From positions 1 to 33,379 of the forward strand of contig FAXN01000020.1 of the NCBI GenBank assembly GCA_001493195.1: a stretch of 33,379 nt of DNA, in the 5' to 3' direction. Shown piece after piece: positions 16,064 to 25,243 of this stretch. How positions within the stretch are numbered: position 1 is the stretch's first letter; each line of letters starts with the position of its first letter. Origin of the DNA: Sulfurovum sp. enrichment culture clone C5 (GTDB taxonomy: Bacteria > Campylobacterota > Campylobacteria > Campylobacterales > Sulfurovaceae). The notes under the pieces were generated by a model that saw only the letters and a program-made list of their open reading frames with translations, ran no database searches and was not told the origin of the DNA. The position numbers were made by a program, and so were the translations under genes.

Positions 16064-19000
16064 ATGGATTCATCTCTTTTCAAAATTAAATCTTTTATCC
16101 CTTATATGTTTATAGTCTTTATTAATGTTGTAGTTGATATAGCACATAAAATTACTATTCAAAATACCGTAATTAAAACATATGATGGAGATGCGCTTAT
16201 GATTTTGAGTGCCATTATAAATGCACTTATGTTGGTTCCTTTTGTAATGCTTTTTTCTCCATCTGGATTTATCAGTGACAAATACTCAAAAACTCTTGTT
16301 ATCAGATATGCATCATTTGCAGCAATCATCATAACATCTCTTATAACCATAAGTTATATTTTCGAATTTTGGTATTTGGCTTTTGGGCTAACTATAGTAT
16401 TGGCTACTCAAGCAGCAATCTATTCACCAGCAAAATATGGGATAATTAAAGAGATGGTAGGTGAGGAAAACTTAGGAGAAGCAAATGGTTTTGTTCAGGC
16501 AATTACAATTACAGCGATACTTTTAAGTGGACTTTTATTTTCTGTATTGTTTGAAATATTTTATAGTGACGCTTTAACTCCAAATAGCATTATAGGAAAT
16601 ATGGTACCAATAGGTATCATTATGGTTATTCTCAGCTCTGTAGAGTTTGCACTTTCATTTAAATTGATTGTAAATAAAAAAGTTGAAAATAAAATACATT
16701 TTTCTATTTCAAAATATACAAATTTTGTATATTTAAAGCAAAATATCAAAACGATAGTTGAAAACAGAAGTATCCTCAGATCAATTATTGGATTGAGTTT
16801 TTTCTGGGGAGTTGGACAACTTTTAATATCCGTAATTCCTGCTCACTACAAAGAGATAACAAATAGTTCAAATACTGTAATGATACAAACCATAATGGCA
16901 CTTAGTGCAGTTGGTGTTATGATGGGTTCATTTATGGCTGGTAGAGTATCAAAAAAACGAATAGAGTTAGGTATAGTTCCTCTTGGTGCTATGGGCATAT
17001 TCGGCTCACTTTTAATTTTTGGATTTGCAAATTCAGCCTTTTGGCTTGGGGTAGCAAGCTTTTGTTTTGGTTTTTTTGGAGGACTCTTTATCGTTCCACT
17101 AAATGCCCTTATACAATTCCTTTCTCCACAAAAATCATTAGGAACCGTACTGGCTGGAAATAATTTTATTCAAAATATTTCAATGATTGGTTTTTTGATT
17201 TTATCTATCTTTGTAGTATGGCTTGGGATGTCAAGTCAAGTAATCTTTTTTATGGTTGCGACCATGGCATTTTTTGTAAGTTTGTTTGTTATCAAGCAAA
17301 TCCCGCATCTGTTTGCTAGAATTATGCTTTTGCCTATCTTGAAAACAAGATACAAATTTGCTCTTCATGGGTTAGAAAATCTACCATCTCGTGGCGGAGT
17401 TTTGATGTTAGGTAACCATATAAGCTGGATAGATTGGCTGATACTCCAATCAGCAACACCAAGACCTATAAAATTTGTTATGGAAAAAACATTTTATCAA
17501 AAATGGTATATAAAATCATTTCTGGATTTTTTCCAAGTTATACCAATCTCTTCTGGAGGTAGTAAAAAAGCCCTTGAGGTTATAAAAGAAAGACTTGACA
17601 ATGGAGAAGTAGTCGCACTTTTTCCAGAAGGAAGAATCAGCTTTAACGGTCAAATGAATGAATTTAAAAAAGGATTCGAACTTGCTATTGGCGGAACAAA
17701 ACATAAAATAGTTCCATTTTATATACATGGTCTTTGGGGATCAACATTTTCTAAAGCAAATAATTATTTCAAGTCTATGGCTAGAAAAGGCGACAAAAGG
17801 GATGTTCGTGTTGCATTTGGAGAGCCTTTAGAGTCTGATGCAAATATTTTTATGGTAAAACAAGCAGTTGTTGCACTTTCAAGAGAAGTTTGGCAAGAGT
17901 CAATGATGCAAGAAGAATCACTCATGGATTCTTGGCTAAGATGGGCAAAAGCAAGACCGTTTAAAAGATCAATTGTAGATTCTTTGGGCAGTGATTTGAA
18001 TAATTTAAAAGTGATGGTAGGCGTATTTTTATTTTCAAAAATTTTTAGAAAATACAATGAAAAAAATGTCGGAGTTCTTTTGCCATCTTCTGCTATAGGT
18101 TCTATTGTAAATCTTGCACTTTTTATAATAGGCAAAAGACCTGTTAATTTAAACTATACATTAAGTCCAAGCATTATGCTTATGGCACTCAATCAAGGCG
18201 AGATTAATCATATCATAACATCTGAAAAATTTTTGGAAAAACTTGAAGGAAAAGGATTTGATTTTAGAGATGTCATGGGAGAGAGAATCGTGACATTGGA
18301 GCAAGTGAGCGGTTCGATAAAAAAATCACAAAAAACAAAAATTCTTTTAGAAGCTTTATTGGCTCCAAAGTGGTGGTTAAAATTTCGTTATTTTGATTAT
18401 ATATCTATGGAGGATACAGCTACAATTCTCTTTAGTAGTGGAAGTGAAGGACATCCAAAAGGTGTGGAGCTTACCCATAGAAATCTCATTGCAAATATAA
18501 AACAAGTAGCTGCACTTTTTCAGTACGGGGAAAATGATGTGATGTTAAATTCATTACCTATTTTTCACTCTTTTGGATTAACCGTAACAACACTTTTACC
18601 TCTTTGTGAAGGTGTTCCCATGGCAAGTGTTGCCGATCCTACAGATAGTGTTGCGATTGGGAAAATGGTCGCTAGGTATAGTGCCACTATTCTTTTTGCT
18701 ACCCCAACATTTCTAAGATTATACACTTTAAATAAAAAATTAGATCCTTTGATGTTTGCATCGCTTAGAATGGTAGTAGCAGGTGCTGAAAAATTGAAAC
18801 CAGAAATTCGTAAAGCATTTAAAGAGAAATTTGGAATAGGGCTACTAGAGGGATACGGTGCCACAGAGACATCACCAGTAGTATCATGCAATATGCCAAA
18901 TGCACTAGATTTAGATACTATGCAAGTAATTGTCTGCAATAAAGAAGGAACTATAGGGCAACCAATTCCTGGAACATTGATAAAAATAGTAGATCCAAAC

Positions 19001-19519
19001 ACATTGGAGTGTTTAGGGTTGAATGAAGATGGTCTTATATTGGTTGGTGGCGCTCAAGTTATGAAAGGATATTTCAATGATCCAGAAAAAACAAAAGAGG
19101 CGATTGTAGAAATTGATGGAGTGAGGTATTATAAAACAGGAGACAAAGGTCATATAGATGAAGATGGATTTTTGAGTATTGTTGATAGATATAGTAGGTT
19201 TGCAAAAATTGGTGGTGAAATGATAAGCCTTGGACAAGTTGAAATGCTTATAGACAGAATTTTTGGAGATGAGCTAACATCAGTTGTCGTTGCCATAGAG
19301 GATGATAAAAAAGGTGAGCAAATAGTGCTTTTACACAATAGTGAGCTCTCTCCTCAAGAGATTCAAAAAAGAATCAAAGAGAGTCCTTTGATACCACTTA
19401 TGCAACCATCGTTTCATTTTTATGTAGATGATTTTCCAAAACTTGCTAGCGGTAAAACAGACTTTAAAAAAGCAAAAGAAATTACACTAGAAAAAATGTT
19501 GTCAGCAAAAGGAGAATAA
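16064..19519 (+). CDS. LplT-like MFS transporter / PlsC acyltransferase / acyl-activating enzyme fusion (Aas-type)
   Basis: A 1151-residue inner-membrane fusion probably recycling lysophospholipids by flipping them inward and re-acylating them. Residues 1-420 are an MFS permease of about 12 segments. Residues 430-640 are a PlsC-type acyltransferase with the HX4D motif H452-D457 (NHISWIDW) and FPEGR (520-524). Residues 650-1151 are an AMP-forming ligase with the P-loop SSGSEGHPKG (791-800), GYGATE (930-935), TGD with D1027 and the C-terminal lysine K1131 in ASGKTDFKK. E. coli has the same parts as neighbouring genes, lplT and aas, whose lengths sum to about this size. The ATG has AGGA six bases upstream. 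The amidohydrolase follows after three bases. Confidence 0.9.
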   Translation: MDSSLFKIKSFIPYMFIVFINVVVDIAHKITIQNTVIKTYDGDALMILSAIINALMLVPFVMLFSPSGFISDKYSKTLVIRYASFAAIIITSLITISYIFEFWYLAFGLTIVLATQAAIYSPAKYGIIKEMVGEENLGEANGFVQAITITAILLSGLLFSVLFEIFYSDALTPNSIIGNMVPIGIIMVILSSVEFALSFKLIVNKKVENKIHFSISKYTNFVYLKQNIKTIVENRSILRSIIGLSFFWGVGQLLISVIPAHYKEITNSSNTVMIQTIMALSAVGVMMGSFMAGRVSKKRIELGIVPLGAMGIFGSLLIFGFANSAFWLGVASFCFGFFGGLFIVPLNALIQFLSPQKSLGTVLAGNNFIQNISMIGFLILSIFVVWLGMSSQVIFFMVATMAFFVSLFVIKQIPHLFARIMLLPILKTRYKFALHGLENLPSRGGVLMLGNHISWIDWLILQSATPRPIKFVMEKTFYQKWYIKSFLDFFQVIPISSGGSKKALEVIKERLDNGEVVALFPEGRISFNGQMNEFKKGFELAIGGTKHKIVPFYIHGLWGSTFSKANNYFKSMARKGDKRDVRVAFGEPLESDANIFMVKQAVVALSREVWQESMMQEESLMDSWLRWAKARPFKRSIVDSLGSDLNNLKVMVGVFLFSKIFRKYNEKNVGVLLPSSAIGSIVNLALFIIGKRPVNLNYTLSPSIMLMALNQGEINHIITSEKFLEKLEGKGFDFRDVMGERIVTLEQVSGSIKKSQKTKILLEALLAPKWWLKFRYFDYISMEDTATILFSSGSEGHPKGVELTHRNLIANIKQVAALFQYGENDVMLNSLPIFHSFGLTVTTLLPLCEGVPMASVADPTDSVAIGKMVARYSATILFATPTFLRLYTLNKKLDPLMFASLRMVVAGAEKLKPEIRKAFKEKFGIGLLEGYGATETSPVVSCNMPNALDLDTMQVIVCNKEGTIGQPIPGTLIKIVDPNTLECLGLNEDGLILVGGAQVMKGYFNDPEKTKEAIVEIDGVRYYKTGDKGHIDEDGFLSIVDRYSRFAKIGGEMISLGQVEMLIDRIFGDELTSVVVAIEDDKKGEQIVLLHNSELSPQEIQKRIKESPLIPLMQPSFHFYVDDFPKLASGKTDFKKAKEITLEKMLSAKGE

Positions 19520-19522
19520 ATT

Positions 19523-20506
19523 TTGCAAACTATTGATATGCATGTACATTTGTTAAGTTCAAAAGTTAGATTTGATAGGCTGTATGACAAAATGGCTATA
19601 AAACTTTTTGGAAAAAAACTTGGGCTAGAATATGAGAAAGCAAAGCTAGATCCATATCAAGCATATACAGATGCATTGATAGGTAGCATAAGAGATTCTA
19701 GACATATTTTAAAAGTTGCTCTTTTTGGAGTTGATTCGAAGATAAGTCATCATGGAGATGAGTTGCATAGAGATGCGACTGTTTGTGCAACCAATGAAGA
19801 TGTATATCAACTATACAAAAATAATGAAGATGTTATAGTCCCATTTTTCTCTATAAATCCAGCTCGTTTAGATGCACTTGATTTGATAGACCAATATAGT
19901 GAACTTGGCTTTAGAGGAGCTAAATTTTTGCAAAATTATTGGGGTGTAGATACAAGAGATAAAAAATATTCTAAATATTTCCAAAAACTAAGCGATAAAA
20001 AAATTCCTTTAATTGTGCATATCGGGAGCGAAAGCAGTGTTCATTCTGTAAAATCATGTGAATGTATAAGTATGCTTGATGCTCCTTTGTATCATGGAGT
20101 TTTAACAATAGCAGCACATATGGGGCTAAGTTACAGTTGGCATAAACCAATCAAAGCTATTTCTAAAAATCCAAAACATTTTCCCCAAGAATATTTTAAA
20201 CTTTTAGATATGCTAAAACATCACCCCAATCTATACGCAGATATATCAGCACTGTTAACACCAGTCAGGGCAAAAGTTCTTCCACATTTATCAAACCAAG
20301 ATCAGGTATCAGATAAGTTGCTTTTTGCCACAGACTATCCAGTACCATTTAGTGCTATTTTCACCTCTTATGATTTACCATTTAGTAAAAGATTTGAGAT
20401 TGAAAAAGAAGAGAACCCTTTTGATAGATATGCCAAAGCTATATTGGAATATTTTCCTAAAAATCATTCTTTATATGATAACCATAAGAAATTAATAGTT
20501 GTCTAA
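19523..20506 (+). CDS. amidohydrolase family protein (TIM-barrel metal-dependent hydrolase)
   Basis: A metal-dependent hydrolase or decarboxylase of the Amidohydro_2 family; the substrate is not known. The start is TTG at 19523. It is chosen because GGAG lies eight bases upstream and because the first barrel strand IDMHVH, with metal ligands H7 and H9, directly follows; the next ATG would leave almost nothing ahead of it. Other likely ligands are H166 (IVHIGSES), H199 (AAHMG) and D271 (FATDYPVPF). The protein has 327 residues. It begins three bases after the lysophospholipid-recycling fusion, so the two are probably cotranscribed. Its stop overlaps that of the convergent membrane-protein gene. 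Confidence 0.82.
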   Translation: MQTIDMHVHLLSSKVRFDRLYDKMAIKLFGKKLGLEYEKAKLDPYQAYTDALIGSIRDSRHILKVALFGVDSKISHHGDELHRDATVCATNEDVYQLYKNNEDVIVPFFSINPARLDALDLIDQYSELGFRGAKFLQNYWGVDTRDKKYSKYFQKLSDKKIPLIVHIGSESSVHSVKSCECISMLDAPLYHGVLTIAAHMGLSYSWHKPIKAISKNPKHFPQEYFKLLDMLKHHPNLYADISALLTPVRAKVLPHLSNQDQVSDKLLFATDYPVPFSAIFTSYDLPFSKRFEIEKEENPFDRYAKAILEYFPKNHSLYDNHKKLIVV

Positions 20507-21369
20507 TCATTTTCCTTACAACTATTTTCTTTGATTATTTTATAAAAGAAAGCCAACCCTACAAACATAAATGTAGTTCCGATTAGCAACCAAAATGCAG
20601 AAAGCATTTTTTCATAATTTCCTAGAACTATTTTAAATACTACCATAAGCGTTTCTATGGAAAGAGCAATGATGATAGATGTTAAAAATTTACCCAATAT
20701 TTTATATTGTCTATCCTCCTCTTTCGCAAATGAAGTAAACAAAACCTCATGTTCAAAGATTTGACTTGATAAGTCATATATGGCAATTCCCAGGGTAACT
20801 GATATGATTGATTGAAATATATTATGAAGTAAGTTATTTTCACTTTTGAAAAATACAACTTCTCCTAAAATATATGCACCATATAAAATAAGCGTGATTG
20901 AAACCAATGCCAATATAAGTGCTGCAACAAAATAAACAGTTCTTTTTATTTTATCATATATGCTGTTGTATTCCATAAGTCTAAGTTCTTCAAGTAGTCC
21001 GATTAGATTTAAATCAAATACATAATAGACATCATTTATTTTATGAACAACAGATAAACTTGCTTTTCCTGTTCTGTAGTGAATGTATGGATTTGATATA
21101 TAAAAATTTTCATTATTAAAAACAACTTTAGAAAAATAATGTTCTTTTATGCTTCCTATATTTCCATCTTCACTTCTTTTTTTGCAAATGATAGGAGATA
21201 TTTGCTTGTATTGATTATCAACTGCATATAAAAGCTGGATATTGGGATGATTTTTTAAAATTTCATGGGCATTTTCTATATAGTTTTTTGGTAAATTTTT
21301 TATCATTGTGATGATAAATTCATCTACTGTAGCTTTGTGTTTTTTATATATATTTATGACTTCTTTCAT
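20503..21369 (-). CDS. membrane protein with N-terminal PDC/Cache-like domain, function unknown
   Basis: Not recognised as a named protein. Residues 1-135 are soluble and look like a PDC/Cache ligand-binding fold: LLYAVDNQYKQISPII, then YFSKVVFNNENFYISNPYIH, RTGKASLSVVH and YYVFDLNL. About four membrane segments follow, near 144-167, 181-199, 226-249 and 257-277. There is no signal sequence or membrane segment ahead of the sensor-like domain, so it would be cytoplasmic unless exported some other way, unlike usual Cache receptors. There is no kinase, cyclase or chemotaxis output domain. The ATG has AAGGA six bases upstream and a near-consensus promoter. It lies after glnA but behind a hairpin, so it is probably a separate unit. 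Confidence 0.75.
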   Translation of the reverse strand: MKEVINIYKKHKATVDEFIITMIKNLPKNYIENAHEILKNHPNIQLLYAVDNQYKQISPIICKKRSEDGNIGSIKEHYFSKVVFNNENFYISNPYIHYRTGKASLSVVHKINDVYYVFDLNLIGLLEELRLMEYNSIYDKIKRTVYFVAALILALVSITLILYGAYILGEVVFFKSENNLLHNIFQSIISVTLGIAIYDLSSQIFEHEVLFTSFAKEEDRQYKILGKFLTSIIIALSIETLMVVFKIVLGNYEKMLSAFWLLIGTTFMFVGLAFFYKIIKENSCKEND

Positions 21370-21395
21370 TGCAAATCCTTTTGAAGATTTGATCT

Positions 21396-21423
21396 ATTAT
21401 AACATTATTTATAAAATAGTCAA
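21396..21423 (-). promoter_or_regulatory. near-consensus promoter of the Cache-like membrane protein gene
   Basis: On the minus strand TTGACT (21423-21418), a 16-base spacer and a perfect TATAAT (21401-21396) preceded by TGt (extended -10) form the best promoter in the window. The start codon is 26 bases downstream. Confidence 0.7.
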
Positions 21424-21445
21424 GTATTTATTAGATAGATGATGT

Positions 21446-21473
21446 TTACTAAAAAGCAAGTGCTTTTTAGTAA
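21446..21473 (-). terminator. hairpin terminator of glnA
   Basis: A perfect inverted repeat of 13 bases per arm (21446-21458 with 21461-21473) begins six bases after the glnA stop. With a two-base gap the innermost pairs must open to make a loop. The minus strand has an A-run on the ascending arm and a T-run on the descending arm. It separates glnA from the downstream promoter. Confidence 0.65.
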
Positions 21474-21479
21474 TTTTTA

Positions 21480-22910
21480 TTAGCAAGAATATGTAGTTTG
21501 AACTTCAAATGGAGTTGGTCTTGCCTCGTCTGGCCAGATTTGTCTCTCAAATTGATAATGTTGGAAAGTATCTATAAATTCTTGAGTCATTACAGGTTTC
21601 AAGAAATCATTATCAGCAATCAAACCTTCAACAGCTTCTCTTAGCGTATGAGGCATTTGAGGTATTTTTCTCTCTCTGATTTCATCTAGACTTAGTTCAA
21701 ATAAATCTTCATCCATTGGACCAACTGGAACATATTTGTTTTTTATACCATCTATCCCAGCTAGTAAAAGTGCTGTAAAACAAAGGTATGGACAAGATGT
21801 GCTATCTGGGAATCTTGTTTCAATTCTTGTAGCTCCTTCTCCAGCACCATAAGGAATACGACAACTTGCAGATCTGTTTTGGCTTGAATATGTCAAGATG
21901 CTTGGCGCTTCAAATCCAGGGATAAGTCTTTTGTATGAGTTTGTACTTGCATTAGTAAATGCAGCAACAGCATGAGCATGTTTAAATATACCACCAAGAT
22001 AATGTAAAGCAGTTTCGCTTAGGTTGCCATAACCACCTTCTTTGTAGAATGTGTTTTTGCCATTTTTCCAAATTGATTGGTGAACATGTTGACCATTTCC
22101 GTTATCACCATAAAGTGGTTTTGGCATGAATGTAGCACTTTTACCATTCATATGGGCTACCATTTTTACAACATATTTTAGTTTTTGAACATTATCTGCT
22201 GCTTCAACTAATGTACCATATTTAACACCAATTTCATGTTGACCTTGTGCAACTTCATGGTGACCAAGAACTACTTCTAGACCAACATCTTCAAGTACAT
22301 GCATCATTTCAGCTCTCAAGTCAACACCACTATCGATTGGCATTACTGGGAAATAACCACCTTTTGTTCTAGCTCTATGACCCATATTGCCCATTTCGCC
22401 ATAATCTCTATCATCATTCCACTCTCCATCAACCGTGTCAAGTCTATAAGACGCTTCGTTAACAGCTAATTTGATTTTTACATCTTCAAATACAAAAAAT
22501 TCATTTTCAGGTCCAAAGTATGCAGCATCACCTACATCAGCACCAGCCATATAGTCAAGAGCTTTTTTAGCTATGCTTCTTGGACATTTTTCGTACATTT
22601 GACCTTTATATATATCGTAAACATCACAAATTATGATTATTGTACTGTCTGCAGTGAATGGATCTAAGAAAGCAGTTGGTACATCAGGTTTTAAAACCAT
22701 ATCAGATCTATTGATTGGTTGCCATGCTTCAATCGACGAACCATCAAATGGAAGACCATTTTCAAGCATACCTTTATTAACCGCACTTAGTCTATATGTA
22801 ACATGGTGCCACATACCTTTAATATCTGTAAAACGAAAATCAACAAACTCAACTTCGTTTTTTTCACAGAAATCATAAAACTCATCAATGTTCTTGACAA
22901 ACTTACCCAT
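21480..22910 (-). CDS. glnA: type I glutamine synthetase
   Basis: It makes glutamine from glutamate, ammonia and ATP, the main ammonium-assimilation step. The protein has 476 residues from the ATG at 22910, which has a strong AAGGAG eight bases upstream; a longer in-frame reading adds 17 residues and is unlikely. Visible signatures are FDGSSIEAW (56-64), [11 protein letters not shown] (133-143), [12 protein letters not shown] (217-228), the ATP-binding [16 protein letters not shown] (264-279) and NRSASCRIP (345-353). At the site of the adenylylation tyrosine (NLYDLP in E. coli) it reads DLFELS with F404, so this control is probably absent. It stands alone, with a hairpin after it. Confidence 0.97.
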   Translation of the reverse strand: MGKFVKNIDEFYDFCEKNEVEFVDFRFTDIKGMWHHVTYRLSAVNKGMLENGLPFDGSSIEAWQPINRSDMVLKPDVPTAFLDPFTADSTIIIICDVYDIYKGQMYEKCPRSIAKKALDYMAGADVGDAAYFGPENEFFVFEDVKIKLAVNEASYRLDTVDGEWNDDRDYGEMGNMGHRARTKGGYFPVMPIDSGVDLRAEMMHVLEDVGLEVVLGHHEVAQGQHEIGVKYGTLVEAADNVQKLKYVVKMVAHMNGKSATFMPKPLYGDNGNGQHVHQSIWKNGKNTFYKEGGYGNLSETALHYLGGIFKHAHAVAAFTNASTNSYKRLIPGFEAPSILTYSSQNRSASCRIPYGAGEGATRIETRFPDSTSCPYLCFTALLLAGIDGIKNKYVPVGPMDEDLFELSLDEIRERKIPQMPHTLREAVEGLIADNDFLKPVMTQEFIDTFQHYQFERQIWPDEARPTPFEVQTTYSC

Positions 22911-22940
22911 AGAAATACTCCTTAAAAATTTTATGCTTAT

Positions 22941-22946
22941 ATTATA
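22941..22946 (-). promoter_or_regulatory. -10 element for glnA
   Basis: A perfect TATAAT on the minus strand (22946-22941) lies 30 bases before the glnA ATG in the 71-base gap after the phosphatase gene. I see no sigma-54 (GG-N10-GC) site correctly oriented here. Confidence 0.5.
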
Positions 22947-22981
22947 CCTATAAGTTGGCATAAAATGGCTTGATTTATTGA

Positions 22982-23761
22982 TTAAAAATTAATCAATTTT
23001 TTATCTCTTTGATTAAAAATCATAACTTTTGAAAACCCTATATTTTTCACAAGCTCCATAATTTCATCATATTTAAAACCAATATGATCTATTTCATGTG
23101 CATCTGAAGCAAATGTGATTGGAATATCTAATTCATAAATAACTTCTAAAAAGCTTTTTGATGGGTATGGTTCGCCTATAGGTTTTCTAAAACCTGCTGC
23201 GTTTATTTCAATTGTCATGTTTGATTGTTTGATAGCTTTTAGAGCATTGCTTGATATGATTCTTATATCTTTTTTGGGTAAAAATTTAAAAATTTTAATC
23301 AAATCTAAATGTCCTACAATATCAAAAAGTCCAGTTTTTGCCATCTCTTCAATAGCATCAAAATAACTTTGCCAAATTTCATCAATATCTCTTGTTTTGT
23401 ATCCACCTATAAACTCTGGATTGTCAAATCCCCACTCATTGATAAAATGTACCGAGCCTATCATATAGTCAACTTTTCTTGACAATACTCTCTCATCCAT
23501 ATGGTGTGGCAGGTAATCGACTTCATAGCCTAGAAGGATTTCAATATCGTTTTTATATCTTTCTTTAGCCTCTAAAACCAAATCCTCATATTTTTGCATA
23601 TCTTCAAGTTTAAGTCGATATCCTTCGTCAAAATCCATAGGAGCATGCTCACTAAAACCATATATATCAATCCCAAGTTCAATGGCTCTTTGTATATACT
23701 CGTCTATCGTGCCATTTGCGTGATTGCAAAAAGTTGTATGATTATGTAAGTCTATTCTCAT
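22982..23761 (-). CDS. histidinol-phosphatase, PHP family (HisJ/HisK type)
   Basis: It probably removes phosphate from histidinol phosphate in histidine synthesis. The protein has 259 residues of PHP-superfamily type. Visible metal-ligand motifs are the N-terminal HxH (H6, H8 in [12 protein letters not shown]), SEHAP with H39, E80, GSVHF with H105, GHLDLI (H151, D153) and [11 protein letters not shown] (D220, H222). [15 protein letters not shown] (35-49) is specific to the histidinol-phosphatase subgroup. The ATG at 23761 has no ribosome site, and a TACAAT -10 ends only six bases upstream, which suggests a leaderless mRNA. No other his gene is in the window. Confidence 0.85.
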   Translation of the reverse strand: MRIDLHNHTTFCNHANGTIDEYIQRAIELGIDIYGFSEHAPMDFDEGYRLKLEDMQKYEDLVLEAKERYKNDIEILLGYEVDYLPHHMDERVLSRKVDYMIGSVHFINEWGFDNPEFIGGYKTRDIDEIWQSYFDAIEEMAKTGLFDIVGHLDLIKIFKFLPKKDIRIISSNALKAIKQSNMTIEINAAGFRKPIGEPYPSKSFLEVIYELDIPITFASDAHEIDHIGFKYDEIMELVKNIGFSKVMIFNQRDKKLINF

Positions 23762-23767
23762 GGGATT

Positions 23768-23776
23768 ATTGTAGCA
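23768..23776 (-). promoter_or_regulatory. extended -10 promoter almost abutting the phosphatase start codon
   Basis: TGcTACAAT on the minus strand (23776-23768) ends six bases before the ATG. The usual start point about seven bases downstream would fall on or next to the A of the ATG. Confidence 0.5.
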
Positions 23777-23826
23777 TAAATAAGTTATTGATTTTCAGTT
23801 ATTGTTTTATAACAAATATTATTTTC

Positions 23827-23854
23827 TTGTCTTTTACGAGTAATTGGATACAAT
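23827..23854 (+). promoter_or_regulatory. promoter of the U32-family gene
   Basis: TTGTCT (23827-23832), a 16-base spacer and TACAAT (23849-23854) give a plausible promoter with a leader of about 22 bases before the ATG at 23883. It overlaps a longer in-frame TTG reading and argues against that start. Confidence 0.45.
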
Positions 23855-23882
23855 ATCTAAAAAAATAAAAAGAAATATTGTG

Positions 23883-25199
23883 ATGAATAAAAAAGTAGAA
23901 CTTCTCTCTCCTGCAGGTAATTTGGAAAAACTTCAAATAGCACTAAATTATGGAGCGGATGCTGTTTATGGTGGTGTTAGTAGTTTTTCCCTTCGTATCC
24001 GATCGGGTAAAGAGTTTGATATGGATAGCTTTAAAGCAGGTATTGATTATGCTCACGAGAGAGGCAAGAAAGTTTATGTGACAATCAATAGTTTTCCTTT
24101 TAACTCGCAAATCAAACTCTATGAAAAACATATAACTCAAATGAGCGAACTAAACCCAGATGCATTTATAGTTGCAAGCCCGGGGATTGTGAAAATGGCG
24201 AATAAGATAGCCCCAAATATACCCATACATTTATCCACACAGGCAAATGTGATGAATGCTCTAGATGCACAAGTTTACTATGATATGGGCGTAAAGAGAA
24301 TCATCGCTGCACGCGAGATAAGTTTAAAAGACTGTGAAGCGATAAAAAAATCTATTCCAGAGTTAGAAATAGAAGTTTTTGTACATGGTTCCATGTGTTT
24401 TGCATATAGTGGTAGATGTCTTATCTCGGCTCTTCAAATGGGCAGAGTTCCAAATCGTGGAAGTTGTGCAAATGATTGCAGATTTCCTTATGAAGTATTT
24501 GCACATAATCCTGAAACAAATACTACTTTTAGACTTGATGAGGAAGAGGGCATTGGGACTTATATAATGAATGCAAAAGATATGAATCTTGCTTCTCATG
24601 TAGATGAGATATTAAAAAGCGGAGTAATAGATAGCTTGAAAATTGAGGGTAGAACAAAATCTCCATATTATGTAGGTGTGGTTACAAAAGCTTATCGTCA
24701 TGCAATTGATGATTATTATGCAGGAAAATTTGATACCAAGATTTATCAAAATGAACTAAATACTACCCAAAATAGAGGTTTTACAGATGCATATCTCATC
24801 TCCCGTCCTTTTGAAAAACACGATACCCAGTCGCATGATTTTACTATCCAATACGGCACTCATCAAGTAGCTGCACTTGTAAGTAATGATGGACTTAGCT
24901 GGAAATGCAAAGATAAGACTTGTATTGGCGATGAAGTGGAGATAGTCTTGCCACAAGGAGAAAGCTTAGAAGATGTGGAAAATGAGTATGTAAAAATAGA
25001 AAAAAGAGATGAGCGATATTTTATGACTATAAAAAAAATTATCTCAAAAGAGGGGCGAGAATTTGAGTGTATTCATAGTGGAGATGAGAGAGATATAGTG
25101 CTTGGATTTTCATTGCCACCATATACTATTCTTCGCCGTGGCATAGATGAAGCACTAATCAAAAAAGGACTAGAGAGTGAGATTGGCTGTCCTACTTAA
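23883..25199 (+). CDS. trhP: U32 family protein, TrhP/YegQ-type tRNA uridine hydroxylation factor
   Basis: U32 'peptidases' of the YegQ/TrhP group take part in prephenate-dependent formation of 5-hydroxyuridine in tRNA wobble positions. The older peptidase or collagenase label is probably misleading. The protein has 438 residues from the ATG at 23883. It shows the N-terminal ELLSPAGNLEKL followed by YGADAVYGG, the U32 signature in FVHGSMCFAYSGRC, and the cysteine cluster C172, C179, C195 and C199 (NRGSCANDCRFPYE). After these comes DSLKIEGRTKSPYYV. The ribosome site is weak. A TTG 13 codons upstream is rejected because the promoter overlaps it. RlhA-type relatives are the main alternative, but the length fits TrhP. 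Confidence 0.8.
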   Translation: MNKKVELLSPAGNLEKLQIALNYGADAVYGGVSSFSLRIRSGKEFDMDSFKAGIDYAHERGKKVYVTINSFPFNSQIKLYEKHITQMSELNPDAFIVASPGIVKMANKIAPNIPIHLSTQANVMNALDAQVYYDMGVKRIIAAREISLKDCEAIKKSIPELEIEVFVHGSMCFAYSGRCLISALQMGRVPNRGSCANDCRFPYEVFAHNPETNTTFRLDEEEGIGTYIMNAKDMNLASHVDEILKSGVIDSLKIEGRTKSPYYVGVVTKAYRHAIDDYYAGKFDTKIYQNELNTTQNRGFTDAYLISRPFEKHDTQSHDFTIQYGTHQVAALVSNDGLSWKCKDKTCIGDEVEIVLPQGESLEDVENEYVKIEKRDERYFMTIKKIISKEGREFECIHSGDERDIVLGFSLPPYTILRRGIDEALIKKGLESEIGCPT

Positions 25200-25207
25200 C
25201 TATTTTT

Positions 25208-25216
25208 TGCTATAAT
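25208..25216 (+). promoter_or_regulatory. extended -10 promoter for purE
   Basis: TGcTATAAT is a perfect extended -10 element in the 44-base gap between the U32 gene and purE, followed by a short leader with AAGGA. It may also serve the genes after purE. Confidence 0.65.
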
Positions 25217-25243
25217 ATTACAAGTTTTTTGAAGGATGTTTAA

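Noticed and set aside
22941-22985. Possible sigma-54 site or nitrogen-control box at glnA
   Set aside because: A TTGGCA-like string occurs only on the wrong strand and lacks the second element at correct spacing; a perfect -10 explains the promoter.
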